Source of the DNA: Archaeoglobi archaeon
GTDB lineage: Archaea > Halobacteriota > Archaeoglobi > Archaeoglobales > Archaeoglobaceae
Reading direction: 5' to 3'
NCBI GenBank assembly: GCA_029259455.1
Contig: JAPDIT010000034.1
Span: 1-33,836, forward strand
Length of the DNA: 33,836 bases
Part shown: positions 8,501 through 15,843 of the stretch, piece after piece
Layout of the letters: every line of letters begins with the position of its first letter
Numbering within the stretch: the stretch's first letter is position 1
Notes under the pieces: generated by a model
Databases searched by the model: none
Told to the model about the DNA's origin: nothing
Seen by the model: only the letters and a program-made list of their open reading frames with translations
Translations under genes and position numbers: made by a program

Positions 8501-9235
8501 TTATTCTTTGGCTAAATAATTGTACATCCAGGCCGCAGCTACTGCTCCAACTATTGGCCCGATGACGTAAATCGGGAAGTACTGCCAGAGGTTTATTCCC
8601 ATCAGCGAGTCGCCCAAATATGGCCCGAAAGTTCTTGCGGGGTTTAGCGAGGAGCCCGTTATGTTGCCGATGGTTATGATGATTCCTCCAACTGTTAGAC
8701 CGATCACCAACCCAGCGAATCCTGGAGGTGCTCTTTCATCAACCGCAACACCCATTATGACCAGCATCAGCAGGAATGTGCCGATCGCTTCTGCCAGTAT
8801 GGCCTGCCCATAACTTATTCCCGGAAACGGTGCCGTGGCTCCAAGACCACCAATAGTTGCGGCAGCGGGACCAACACAGGCAAGGAAAAGCAGGCTACCG
8901 AGTGCTGCACCAATCAACTGTGCTACGACGTATGGGACAACCTCTTTCCCCGGAAACCTCCCAATGCTCCAGAGAGCAACTGTGACAGCGGGATTTATGT
9001 GGGCACCGCTTATCCTTCCAAGAGAGTAAATCACTGCAGCAATTGCAAGTGCGAATGCCATTCCAACAGCCAACCAGTCTCCAAGCCCACCGAGAGCACC
9101 GATGCCTATGTTAAACTCATTCGGCTTGTCAGCACCATTCGCTATCATCAGCGTTATAACAGCCGCACCGGGACCGAAGAAGACCAGAATGAAGGTTCCC
9201 AACACCTCAGCAGTGAAGCGTTTTGCAAGAGTCAT
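8501..9235 (-). CDS. aqpM: Aquaporin AqpM (major intrinsic protein)
   Basis: A six-helix membrane channel with two half-helix signatures: SGAHINPAVTVAL (NPA at 81-83) and GSSLNPARTFGP (NPA at 198-200, followed by Arg 201 of the selectivity filter). At 244 residues it matches archaeal AqpM, a channel known for water and modest small-solute passage. The first helix begins near residue 8, and the C-terminus ends shortly after helix 6. The ATG at 9235 is preceded by a strong GGAGGAGTGA. It sits only 3 nt after DUF2180 and is the last gene of an apparent DUF2193-DUF2180-aqpM operon, which suggests a physiological link with those unknown proteins. Confidence 0.95.
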   Translation of the reverse strand: MTLAKRFTAEVLGTFILVFFGPGAAVITLMIANGADKPNEFNIGIGALGGLGDWLAVGMAFALAIAAVIYSLGRISGAHINPAVTVALWSIGRFPGKEVVPYVVAQLIGAALGSLLFLACVGPAAATIGGLGATAPFPGISYGQAILAEAIGTFLLMLVIMGVAVDERAPPGFAGLVIGLTVGGIIITIGNITGSSLNPARTFGPYLGDSLMGINLWQYFPIYVIGPIVGAVAAAWMYNYLAKE

Positions 9236-9238
9236 TTT

Positions 9239-9448
9239 TCACTCCTCCTGATAGGCTTCATGACAGATAACACAGAGAATCCTCGGCACCGTCTTTTTCA
9301 TCTTCCTTGCCGGGAGTGGATAGTCTCCCTTCCAGAGCGGAACCTCCTCCCTGACAAGGTGCTCCATGCAAACGCCCATGCCACAAACTATGCAGATAGC
9401 AACAGCATCTGTGTCCTTACCCTGCTCCTTGCAGATGTAGCACTTCAT
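9239..9448 (-). CDS. DUF2180 small zinc-ribbon-like protein
   Basis: A 69-residue protein whose Cys and His residues are arranged as metal ligands: CYIC at 3-6, CIVC at 19-22, CMEH at 27-30 and CVIC near 58-61. This matches my memory of the archaeal DUF2180 family, which also has the central LPARKMKKTVPRILC-like stretch. The function is unknown; zinc binding and a protein- or nucleic-acid-contact role are plausible. ATG 9448 has GGTGGT 3 nt upstream. The gene lies 27 nt after DUF2193 and 3 nt before aqpM, so the three are almost certainly one transcript. Confidence 0.8.
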   Translation of the reverse strand: MKCYICKEQGKDTDAVAICIVCGMGVCMEHLVREEVPLWKGDYPLPARKMKKTVPRILCVICHEAYQEE

Positions 9449-9475
9449 AATACCACCTAAAAATAAAAGAGAAAA

Positions 9476-10978
9476 TTAAACAGCCTCTCTCCACTGGCAG
9501 TACGCATGTCTGAAGTCGACAAGTGCAGCAGTGGCACAGTCCTTACAGACTCTTGCCGGTGAGGCTGGAGTCTCCTTGTGCAATGCGATTATGTTCGTCA
9601 TCATCGTTGCCGTTACCGGCTCGCTTGTAAGCAGACACGGATAGTCTGCGAGCCTCATAAGTGCAGAGAATCTGACGCTGATTGCACATCCGGGATATGC
9701 GTAGCGCTGCGGGTTCATCAGTACCTCATTTTCATGTACCGGATCAAGATTAACCTCAAACTCGCCGACTTTTGGAACAAGCTTCATTTCAGCACCGTTC
9801 CTGCTTCTCCTCGCCTTGTCGATGTACTTCCACCCTCTGTATATCATGTCCATGAAGTCGTGGTTGTGCAGCTCCGCTGCTCCACCCCTCGTTGGGTATA
9901 GCTGCACGTAGTTGTGGAACCTCTTGGTCAGCAGGTCAACAATCATCGGGGCGTTAAAGCCGTCAAGCTCGAGGATGTACTCAACTGCAACGGCTCCCGA
10001 GCCGGTTGCAACGCTGAGAGGCTGGTATTCGTTCTTGAACTTGTCAAAATTTGCGTTCAATGTTGTGTCCATCACCGCACTCGTTGCCTCTATAACCGCC
10101 ATCACAACGTCATCCTTGCACATGTTGAACGTTGACTGAGCTATGTGGTGGGCTGCATCTCCGACACAGTATGCCGGGACGGTCACAATATTCCCGTAGT
10201 GTACACCATCATCCATGGCCTCCTTCACGGCCCCCTTCATGCGGTTCTTATATTCTGACATGTATTTTCTCACGTCGAAGCTCTGGTGGCCATGCTCATC
10301 CATCAGCTTAGCCTGAGCCTCCGTCGGCTGGTCGTAGACGAGCTTTATCATTTCGATTTCCTTCTTTATCGCATCGCTCAGCGTTGCTCCTTTTTCTATC
10401 TCATTGGCGAAAACCTCGCCGAAGCCGTATGATGTGTTCATTCCCCAGGACTTTGACGCAAGAATTGCCTGAGCGTGATCCTTGGGAATGTCAACCGTCT
10501 TGAGTATCCTGTTTACGATGTTGCTCGTGCTTCCCGGTATCAGGGCGAAATCAACAACACATGTAGGCCCGTAAAAGCCACCATATCTCCTTACAACCTC
10601 ACGGCCAATAAGAGCCTCGGCTTTCTCAATGCCCTCAATGAACTTTTCAACACTCTTTCTGAAGCTCTCATCCTCCTCATACAGAATCTCCAAAATTGCT
10701 GGAGTCTGGTAGTGCTCCACAAACGGGTCGTCCTCAGGTCTTACAGTCTTGGTCAGACCTCTGAGAATCTCGTAGTGCGCATTGACCGAGTTAACGTGCA
10801 GCCTTATGACTGCCTTGTTCTGGTTTCCAACGGCTTTCATCTGGTTTACCGCATCCACATAGGGCTTTACATCGTCAATGACGAGCTCTTTTCCTCTCTT
10901 CTCCTTAATCACGTTCACATCCGCCCACTGGGCGGCCATGGCTTCCTTCACCATTTTCTCAACTACTTCATCTACCAT
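9476..10978 (-). CDS. DUF2193 family protein of unknown function
   Basis: A soluble 500-residue protein that I match from memory to DUF2193, known from methanogens and Archaeoglobus. It has no signal peptide or membrane segment. Conserved-looking Cys/His elements are YGPTCVVDFALIPG (around 155), VPAYCVGDAAHHIAQS (around 265), CAISVRFSALMRLADYPC (around 435-455) and the C-terminal CKDCATAALVDFRHAYCQW with a CxxC. Together they suggest a metal or Fe-S centre, but that is inference. The ATG at 10978 opens the gene; an 18-bp inverted repeat lies just upstream. It leads the DUF2193-DUF2180-aqpM operon, with an HTH_10 regulator gene next upstream on the same strand. The reaction is unknown. Confidence 0.75.
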   Translation of the reverse strand: MVDEVVEKMVKEAMAAQWADVNVIKEKRGKELVIDDVKPYVDAVNQMKAVGNQNKAVIRLHVNSVNAHYEILRGLTKTVRPEDDPFVEHYQTPAILEILYEEDESFRKSVEKFIEGIEKAEALIGREVVRRYGGFYGPTCVVDFALIPGSTSNIVNRILKTVDIPKDHAQAILASKSWGMNTSYGFGEVFANEIEKGATLSDAIKKEIEMIKLVYDQPTEAQAKLMDEHGHQSFDVRKYMSEYKNRMKGAVKEAMDDGVHYGNIVTVPAYCVGDAAHHIAQSTFNMCKDDVVMAVIEATSAVMDTTLNANFDKFKNEYQPLSVATGSGAVAVEYILELDGFNAPMIVDLLTKRFHNYVQLYPTRGGAAELHNHDFMDMIYRGWKYIDKARRSRNGAEMKLVPKVGEFEVNLDPVHENEVLMNPQRYAYPGCAISVRFSALMRLADYPCLLTSEPVTATMMTNIIALHKETPASPARVCKDCATAALVDFRHAYCQWREAV

Positions 10979-10986
10979 GAAGTATA

Positions 10987-11004
10987 ATGGTCATAATCGA
11001 CCAT
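10987..11004. promoter_or_regulatory. Inverted repeat at the DUF2193 promoter, candidate operator
   Basis: ATGGTC and GACCAT form perfect 6-bp arms around ATAATC, ending 8 bp before the DUF2193 start codon. The minus strand reads GATTATGACC across it, which includes a TATA-like core about 20-25 nt before the ATG. A protein bound here would therefore compete with TBP. The repeat is seen; the regulatory role is inferred. Confidence 0.45.
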
Positions 11005-11017
11005 CATCCTTTTGGCG

Positions 11018-11047
11018 AACATGTAATTAGAGGAAAAGCAAACATGT
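11018..11047. repeat. Pair of AACATGT repeats upstream of DUF2193
   Basis: AACATGT occurs at 11018-11024 and again at 11041-11047, 23 bp apart (about two helical turns) in the same orientation. Each contains the palindrome ACATGT. The pair lies 40-70 bp before the DUF2193 start, where an activator such as the neighbouring HTH_10 protein could bind. The rest of 11048-11121 shows nothing further I can support. Confidence 0.35.
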
Positions 11048-11121
11048 CCCAAAAATAGATGAGAAATATTAGGGAAAATTCGCGGATATGTCTATCGACT
11101 CATTACCTGATGACGATAAGC

Positions 11122-11775
11122 TCACAACAACTCTATTGACTTTTCAAGCTCCTTTTCCTGAATGTAGCGCTCAACAAGCTTAGAAATCGCAATTTTCAAG
11201 TGCTTATGGGCAGTACTCTTTGCAACTCCCAGAGCCATGGCGATGTCGTTTATAGTCACTTCCCTCCTTTCGGAGAAGTATCCGAGGTCGTATGCAATTT
11301 TCAAAGCTCTTCTCTGCGCCTCGGTCAATCCAGTCCTCCCCTCTCCGATGCTCTTTATTTCGATTACCTTCCACTGGCCAACGTTGTTCAGATTGGCATA
11401 CGCCTTTGGAAGGTAACTCGTGCTCGGAACAATAATTTCGTAAATCTTGCTTCCACCCTCAACGATTATTGGAGTCTTTATAAAACAGTAGGAGTTCTCA
11501 AAAGCTTTAATGCCAGTAGTGTCACTCACAACAGCAATAAAGCTCGCCTCAATTGGCGTCTTCTCAAGAACCTGAATGAACTTGGTGTTGGGATGTCTTT
11601 CAACCTCCCTTATATATTCTGTAACATACTCAGCATCAGATGTCTTGACCAGAAACAGAGCATCTTCATCATTCAGAAGAATGTACGAAATTATTTCTGC
11701 CCTTACCGGACATTTTTTGGTTGTAACTGCAAGAGAACAGCGATGCTGGTCCACCCTGACTTTGAGAAGATACAT
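11122..11775 (-). CDS. HTH_10 (bacterio-opsin activator type) transcriptional regulator
   Basis: A 217-residue regulator. Residues about 1-150 form an N-terminal sensor-like region of no clear family, with Cys 12 and Cys 22 in MYLLKVRVDQHRCSLA and KKCPVR. The C-terminal domain begins GLTEAQRRALKIAYDLGYF and continues INDIAMALGVAKSTAHKHLK, which is the typical HTH_10 domain found in haloarchaeal Bat and related archaeal regulators. ATG 11775 is preceded by TTTATGAGC about 25 nt upstream, so it is probably leaderless. Its position 143 bp upstream of DUF2193 on the same strand makes it the obvious candidate regulator of the DUF2193-DUF2180-aqpM operon, but this is inference. Confidence 0.85.
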   Translation of the reverse strand: MYLLKVRVDQHRCSLAVTTKKCPVRAEIISYILLNDEDALFLVKTSDAEYVTEYIREVERHPNTKFIQVLEKTPIEASFIAVVSDTTGIKAFENSYCFIKTPIIVEGGSKIYEIIVPSTSYLPKAYANLNNVGQWKVIEIKSIGEGRTGLTEAQRRALKIAYDLGYFSERREVTINDIAMALGVAKSTAHKHLKIAISKLVERYIQEKELEKSIELL

Positions 11776-11796
11776 ATATATTGTGATTTTTTCTGC

Positions 11797-11827
11797 TCAT
11801 AAACCTTTTCCCAAAAAAGTTTAAATA
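11797..11827. promoter_or_regulatory. Divergent promoters of the HTH_10 gene and L40e
   Basis: TTTATGA on the minus strand (around 11797-11803) is 25 nt before the regulator ATG at 11775. TTTAAATA on the plus strand at 11820-11827 is 25 nt before the L40e ATG at 11849. Both spacings imply leaderless transcripts. Confidence 0.5.
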
Positions 11828-11848
11828 ACGCCAAATTCTGCTTGATTC

Positions 11849-11998
11849 ATGGCAAGGTTCCCCGAAGCGGAGGCAAGGCTGTTCAACGTTAAAATCTGCA
11901 TGAGATGCAACGCAAGGAATCCTATGAAGGCCAAAGTCTGCAGGAAGTGCGGCTACAAGGGTCTGAGACCTAAATCGAAGGAGAGGAAAGGCAGGTAA
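11849..11998 (+). CDS. rpl40e: Large-subunit ribosomal protein L40e
   Basis: A 49-residue basic protein with a C4 zinc ribbon: CMRC at 17-20 and CRKC at 31-34. The tail is KSKERKGR. This is the archaeal counterpart of the ribosomal half of the eukaryotic ubiquitin-L40 fusion and is part of the 50S subunit. The start is MARFPEAEARLFNVKIC, in agreement with the family, and the ATG lies 25 nt after a TATA-like box. The gene is short and easily missed. It ends 1 nt before the convergent Mut7-C gene. Confidence 0.95.
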   Translation: MARFPEAEARLFNVKICMRCNARNPMKAKVCRKCGYKGLRPKSKERKGR

Positions 11999-11999
11999 C

Positions 12000-12470
12000 C
12001 TATTTTTCAACTTTTCTCAAAAACCTCGTCATGTTCTTCCAGTGGCCTCCCATCCAGTAGAGCTTTTTGCACTTCTCGCAGTACCACAGATCCATTTTCA
12101 GCATGTCTTCTGAGAGCTTTTCCCTCAAAATGACCTCAACCGCCTCATCTCTGCTCGGCTTTCTCAGCGGGGTGTTGCAGAGGCTGCACCTGTCCATTAC
12201 GATCTGGAACTTCACACCTCTCTGCATTAACTCCTGCATCTGCCCCTCTACAGAGTCCGACTTTATCAGAATCGCCTTTCTGCCATCCTTAACGCTTTTT
12301 CTGTAAAGCTCCTTGTCTTTGGTGAGCAAAATTCTGTCCCTGAAGTTTTTCAGCATAAAGTCGTCCTCTTCACCCTCAACTTCCATATCAGCTATGCTTA
12401 CTGTGTCATAACCTGAGATTCTAAGCCATCTGGTCAACTTTCCAAGCATTCTGTCGGTCAGAAACTTCAT
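12000..12470 (-). CDS. Mut7-C RNase domain protein (DUF5615/PIN-like fold plus zinc ribbon)
   Basis: A 156-residue protein with an N-terminal PIN-like domain beginning MKFLTDRMLGKLTRWLRISG, where the early Asp and later KDKELYR are the acidic/basic site typical of Mut7-C. A C-terminal zinc ribbon contains CSLC and CEKC with the following YWMGGHW. The family is named from the C-terminus of the worm exonuclease Mut-7 and is thought to act on RNA. ATG 12470 is chosen because it forms an ATGA overlap with the HD gene stop; ATG 12479 is also possible. It is co-transcribed with the HD hydrolase. Confidence 0.85.
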   Translation of the reverse strand: MKFLTDRMLGKLTRWLRISGYDTVSIADMEVEGEEDDFMLKNFRDRILLTKDKELYRKSVKDGRKAILIKSDSVEGQMQELMQRGVKFQIVMDRCSLCNTPLRKPSRDEAVEVILREKLSEDMLKMDLWYCEKCKKLYWMGGHWKNMTRFLRKVEK

Positions 12471-12970
12471 TTCCACCATACTGGGTCTTTTCTCTTCATC
12501 AAAACCGCATATATTTTCCTAGCAACTTCTGTTTCCAGCTCAACATTTTCTGCAAACTTTATCGCATATTTTGACTGCTCCTCATACTCCACAGCCTGAA
12601 AGGCAAGCTCAAGTTTGTCTGCATCCCTCACGTATACTTCAACATCGGAAAAATCGGGCTGGAACTCCATCCAGGAAAGCTGATCCTTCTTTGCCTTCTC
12701 CTCATCGCAACTCACGTAACGCTGAGCTATCTTGTGCAAGTCCATTGTCCTCGTCTCGTGTAAATCATGGAAAAGAGTGGCGGTTGCTGCCTTGCATGCC
12801 TTTTCAAAACTTTCACCGCTTTTGATTGCGAGAACAAACGCTATTATCGCCGTCCTGAAGCTGTGATCCGCCACGCTTTCTGGAAGTCTGATCCCAAGCT
12901 TAAGCCATCCAGACCGAGGGGTTAACTTCAGCGAACCGACCTCGTGAATGAACTTCACAACATCATCCAT
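12467..12970 (-). CDS. HD-domain hydrolase, YfbR-like (putative 5'-deoxynucleotidase)
   Basis: A 167-residue metal-dependent phosphohydrolase with the H...HD...D pattern: VADHSFRTA (first His), LFHDLHETR (HD pair) and VRDADKLELAFQA (late Asp). Its size and the KIAQRY/EYEEQ segments resemble YfbR and its relatives, which remove phosphate from deoxynucleoside monophosphates; the substrate here is not proven. ATG 12970 is chosen over an upstream TTG because the protein then starts MDDVVKFIHEVGSLK, as in the family, and an AACTTATT box lies about 25 nt before it. It overlaps the Mut7-C gene by ATGA and diverges from DUF99 with only 32 bp between starts. Confidence 0.87.
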   Translation of the reverse strand: MDDVVKFIHEVGSLKLTPRSGWLKLGIRLPESVADHSFRTAIIAFVLAIKSGESFEKACKAATATLFHDLHETRTMDLHKIAQRYVSCDEEKAKKDQLSWMEFQPDFSDVEVYVRDADKLELAFQAVEYEEQSKYAIKFAENVELETEVARKIYAVLMKRKDPVWWK

Positions 12971-13002
12971 AGAGTTAATAATGCACGCTGTCAATAAGTT
13001 TT
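12971..13002. promoter_or_regulatory. Interlocked divergent promoters of HD hydrolase and DUF99
   Basis: Only 32 bp separate the two start codons. GTTAATAATG around 12975-12984 serves as a TATA-like box about 25 nt before the DUF99 ATG at 13003. AACTTATTG (complement of around 12992-13000) lies about 25 nt before the HD ATG at 12970. The two boxes sit inside the same 32 bp, so the promoters probably exclude one another. Confidence 0.45.
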
Positions 13003-13548
13003 ATGAAAAGGTGGAGGTTTCTCGGAATCGATGACAGCTTTGACGACAAAAAATGCTGCGTTGTGGGGTGTGTGACATGCGATGGTTACGTGGAGGGGTT
13101 CATGTATGCCGAGATAGAGATAGACGGACTTGATGCAACGGAAAAGCTCATTGGTATGGTGAAGAGGTCGAAATTCAGAAAACAGATAAAGTGCATTTTT
13201 CTTCCAGGAATCACTTTTGGTGGATTCAATCTTGTTGATATTCAGCAGGTTTACAAGGAAACGGAAATCCCCGTTGTTGTTGTAATGCGCAGAAGGCCTG
13301 ACATGGAAGAATTCGATTCAGCTATGAGGAATGTTGAGAACTACGAGATAAGAAAAAGAATTGTTGAGAGGGCGGGTGAAATTTACAAGGCCGGAAATCT
13401 CTACATTCAGATGGCTGGTGTGGGTTTTGATGAGGCAAAGGAGCTTGTTAAAGCGGCAACGGTTAAGGGAAACATGCCCGAACCCGTTCGGATAGCACAT
13501 CTGGCAGCATCTGCAATCATACACGGAGAGTCGCGAGGGAAAGCATGA
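13003..13548 (+). CDS. DUF99 / UPF0215 family protein
   Basis: A 181-residue protein of the archaeal UPF0215 (DUF99) family, recognised from WRFLGIDDSFDD at the start, FLPGITFGGFNLVDI in the middle and EPVRIAHLAASAIIHGESRG at the end. The family is related in fold to endonuclease V and RNase H, and the early GIDDS motif carries an acidic pair. A nuclease activity has not been shown to my knowledge. The ATG at 13003 follows a TATA-like box by about 25 nt with no leader. It diverges from the HD/Mut7-C pair, both nucleic-acid or nucleotide enzymes, which hints at a shared theme. Confidence 0.9.
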   Translation: MKRWRFLGIDDSFDDKKCCVVGCVTCDGYVEGFMYAEIEIDGLDATEKLIGMVKRSKFRKQIKCIFLPGITFGGFNLVDIQQVYKETEIPVVVVMRRRPDMEEFDSAMRNVENYEIRKRIVERAGEIYKAGNLYIQMAGVGFDEAKELVKAATVKGNMPEPVRIAHLAASAIIHGESRGKA

Positions 13549-13551
13549 AGA

Positions 13552-13560
13552 TTTATATAG
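13552..13560 (+). promoter_or_regulatory. TATA box of the TM198-like membrane protein gene
   Basis: TTTATATAG centred 24 nt before the ATG at 13580, the cleanest TATA match in this part. The transcript is probably leaderless. Confidence 0.55.
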
Positions 13561-13579
13561 TAAAATAACCATTTATACT

Positions 13580-14161
13580 ATGCAGCCAATGGAAATCGCA
13601 AAACTGTTAACAAGTCAGGCTGCTGTTCTGACCTCACTTGCTGTTATTGGCATTATCCTCTGCTTTATTGGCTACAGAATCTTCAGAGTTTATTCCGCAA
13701 TTATAGGATTTCTCATTGGCGAGTTTGTGGGTATCTACATTACCATGAACTATTACGAGAACGCTTTTGTGGCCATTCTCGCATCTGCTTTTGTAGGTGC
13801 AGTGCTCTTCGCCCTTGTCGATAAGCTTGGACTTATCGTTACGGGGGCGGCTTTTGGCTACTTTGTAGGCATTTACCTCCTCCCTGAATACCAGGTCTAC
13901 GCATTTGTGCTTGCCGCACTATTTGCGCTGATAAACCTCTTTGTCGAGAAGCCTATGACGGTGCTTGTAACATCTGTTATAGGAGCTTCATCGATCATCC
14001 TTGCCGTGCACATGGGCACAACGGGAGCACATATTCACGATGTTCTCAGCGACCCGAGAGGTGCGGTTGATATGGTGTTCTCAAATGCATACTTCAGCCT
14101 ACTCTGGTTCGCTTTAGTTCTTACGGGAATAATTACACAGTATGCCGCCTACAAGGAGTAA
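13580..14161 (+). CDS. Polytopic membrane protein, TM7S3/TM198-like (DUF4203)
   Basis: A 193-residue protein with six or seven hydrophobic helices (around residues 13-33, 36-56, 60-80, 82-101, 104-120, 126-145 and 170-190). Small-residue packing motifs such as GFLIGEFVGIY and GAAFGYFVGIYL resemble the DUF4203 (TM7S3/TM198) fold. It has no signal peptide and no catalytic motif. The function is unknown; relatives in animals are membrane scaffolds. The start ATG 13580 is set by the TATA box 24 nt upstream. The rtcA gene follows 31 nt later on the same strand. Confidence 0.65.
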   Translation: MQPMEIAKLLTSQAAVLTSLAVIGIILCFIGYRIFRVYSAIIGFLIGEFVGIYITMNYYENAFVAILASAFVGAVLFALVDKLGLIVTGAAFGYFVGIYLLPEYQVYAFVLAALFALINLFVEKPMTVLVTSVIGASSIILAVHMGTTGAHIHDVLSDPRGAVDMVFSNAYFSLLWFALVLTGIITQYAAYKE

Positions 14162-14192
14162 CCTTTTTTGCCTTCTTTCTTTACCAAATTCC

Positions 14193-15179
14193 GTGATCGA
14201 AATAGACGGTAGCTTCGGGGAAGGAGGAGGGCAGATACTGAGAACGGCTGTTGCGCTTTCATGTGTAACTGGAAAGGCTGTGAGGATTAAAAACATCAGA
14301 GCAAACCGCCCAAAGCCCGGACTGGCGGCGCAGCATTTGAAGGGTATTGAGGCTGCCAAAATTATCAGCAATGCGGATGTAGAGGGGCTAAGACTCGGCT
14401 CCACTGAGGTTGTATTCAGGCCAAGAAGTGTGAGGGGTGGGGAGTTCAGAATCGACATAGGAACCGCTGGGAGCATCACACTTATCTTTCAGACAGTTCT
14501 ACTACCACTTCTCTTCGCAGACAGGGAAAGCAGGCTTACGGTTAGTGGTGGAACTGATGTTGCCTGGGCTCCGCCGGTGGACTACTTCAAAAACGTGACT
14601 TTGAGAGCTTTGAGGGAGATGAATGTTGATTGTGAGCTTCAGGTTGTGAAAAGGGGTTACTATCCCAGAGGCGGTGGGATTGTCAGGCTGGAGGTAAGGC
14701 CGACTGAGATGAGAGGTGTGATTTTTGAAAGGCTTGATGAGATGGTTAGAGGTATAAGCCACTGCCAGAATCTCCCAGAGCATGTTGCAGTAAGGCAGGC
14801 AAATTCGGCCAGAGAATACTTGGGGGATAGGGGAATAAATGCTGAGATAAAGACAGAAGTTCTGAAGGGTTTATCGACGGGGAGCGGGATAGTTCTGTGG
14901 AGCGGATATAAGGGAGGCAGTGCTCTGGGTGAAAAAGGCAAAAGGGCAGAGATTGTTGGTCTGGAGGCTGCGGAGAACATCTACAGAGAACTGATGTCAG
15001 ATGCCACATTCGATGCACATCTCGCTGACCAAGTGATGCCGTTTGCAGCGATGGCTAAAGGTAGCACGGAGTACACAACCAGCGAGGTCACGATGCATCA
15101 AAAGAGCAACGCGTACGTGATAAACTCCTTCCTTGGAGAGGTTGTTAGGTTCGAAGAGAATAAAGTAAGAATTAAATGA
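14193..15179 (+). CDS. rtcA: RNA 3'-terminal phosphate cyclase
   Basis: This enzyme converts an RNA 3'-phosphate to a 2',3'-cyclic phosphate with ATP through an enzyme-AMP intermediate. The 328 residues begin MIEIDGSFGEGGGQILRTAV (read with GTG as Met), the hallmark N-terminus. They include RANRPKPGLAAQHL, GTAGSITL, PRGGG around 170 and near the end DAHLADQVMPFAAMA. The catalytic His lies within SEVTMHQKSNAY. The open frame extends back to 14142, but those residues overlap the upstream gene and are not family-like. GTG 14193 is therefore chosen, without a clear Shine-Dalgarno sequence. RtcB is not in the window. Its last 8 nt overlap the convergent flavoprotein gene. Confidence 0.93.
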   Translation: MIEIDGSFGEGGGQILRTAVALSCVTGKAVRIKNIRANRPKPGLAAQHLKGIEAAKIISNADVEGLRLGSTEVVFRPRSVRGGEFRIDIGTAGSITLIFQTVLLPLLFADRESRLTVSGGTDVAWAPPVDYFKNVTLRALREMNVDCELQVVKRGYYPRGGGIVRLEVRPTEMRGVIFERLDEMVRGISHCQNLPEHVAVRQANSAREYLGDRGINAEIKTEVLKGLSTGSGIVLWSGYKGGSALGEKGKRAEIVGLEAAENIYRELMSDATFDAHLADQVMPFAAMAKGSTEYTTSEVTMHQKSNAYVINSFLGEVVRFEENKVRIK

Positions 15180-15834
15180 ATCCTTTTTCTTTCCAGAACT
15201 CGTAATCGGCCTTCATGAGGTTTCCGTAGTTCTTTATAAGGGTTAAAAGCTGCTTTTGAAGCTCGAAATCCTCCTCAGTTGGCTCTGCTCTGTATTTTTT
15301 CTCATACGCTTCAGCAATGTTCTTACCGAGCAAAGATGCCTTTTCCAGATCCTCCTGCCCCACTTCGCCCGGAATCACACCGAAGCCCACTGCATAACCT
15401 ACCGGCACTATTCCCCACGCCTTGAGCACTCTGTTAAGGTATCTTGCAACCTCCTCTGGCTTGCCGACTCCGGCATAGACGACTATGCTTCCCCCATACT
15501 TGCCGTGAAGTGTCGGTCTGTGGCCGTATGCAAGCATTCTGTCGATGAAGGTCTTCATCTGTGCCGTTACGTTGAGATAATAAACAGGAGAAGCTAAGAT
15601 TACAGCATCACTCTCCTCAACAAGCTTCTTCAGCTCAACCATGTCGTCTTTCTGCACGCAATCCTCCTTCGCAAGGCATGTGCCGCATCCAATGCAGTAG
15701 TTAATCCTCTTCGAGGGCAGATGCACTCTCTCCGTCTCAAATCCCCTTTCTTCGAGCTCCTCTAACGCAGCATCGAGCATCTTCGACGTGTTGCCATACT
15801 TTCTCGGTGAGCCGAGAATACCAACAGCCTTCAT
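15172..15834 (-). CDS. Iron-sulfur flavoprotein (Isf-like NADPH-dependent FMN reductase)
   Basis: A 220-residue flavodoxin-fold protein. The FMN phosphate loop GSPRKYGNTSKM is at residues 8-19, and a compact cluster motif C-x2-C-x2-C-x5-C at Cys 47, 50, 53 and 59 binds a 4Fe-4S cluster in Isf proteins. ASPVYYLNVTAQMKTFIDRM is the flavin/dimer segment. Isf proteins of anaerobic archaea pass electrons between ferredoxin or F420-linked donors and O2/peroxide or other acceptors; the true partner is not given here. ATG 15834 has GGTGGT close upstream; GTG 15837 is an alternative. It lies 9 nt downstream of the HAD gene and overlaps convergent rtcA by 8 nt. Confidence 0.9.
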   Translation of the reverse strand: MKAVGILGSPRKYGNTSKMLDAALEELEERGFETERVHLPSKRINYCIGCGTCLAKEDCVQKDDMVELKKLVEESDAVILASPVYYLNVTAQMKTFIDRMLAYGHRPTLHGKYGGSIVVYAGVGKPEEVARYLNRVLKAWGIVPVGYAVGFGVIPGEVGQEDLEKASLLGKNIAEAYEKKYRAEPTEEDFELQKQLLTLIKNYGNLMKADYEFWKEKGFI

Positions 15835-15843
15835 CACACCACC

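Noticed and set aside
10475..10987. Plus-strand open frame of 170 codons over the DUF2193 5' end
   Set aside because: It is antisense to a recognised family, and its translation looks like a shadow without any motif.
11103..11121. Possible C/D-box sRNA (CTGATGACGAT) before the HTH_10 gene end
   Set aside because: A C-box-like TGATGA is present, but no matching D box or terminal stem was found at a suitable distance.
11200..11802. Plus-strand open frame of 200 codons opposite the HTH_10 gene
   Set aside because: The minus-strand frame carries a clear HTH_10 domain. This one has no recognisable content and no promoter.
14142..14192. N-terminal extension of rtcA
   Set aside because: It overlaps the upstream membrane protein gene and precedes the conserved IEIDGSFGEGG start, so it is probably not translated.
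15172..15179. Eight-base convergent overlap of rtcA and the flavoprotein gene
   Set aside because: Short 3' overlaps are common in compact archaeal genomes and need no special function.
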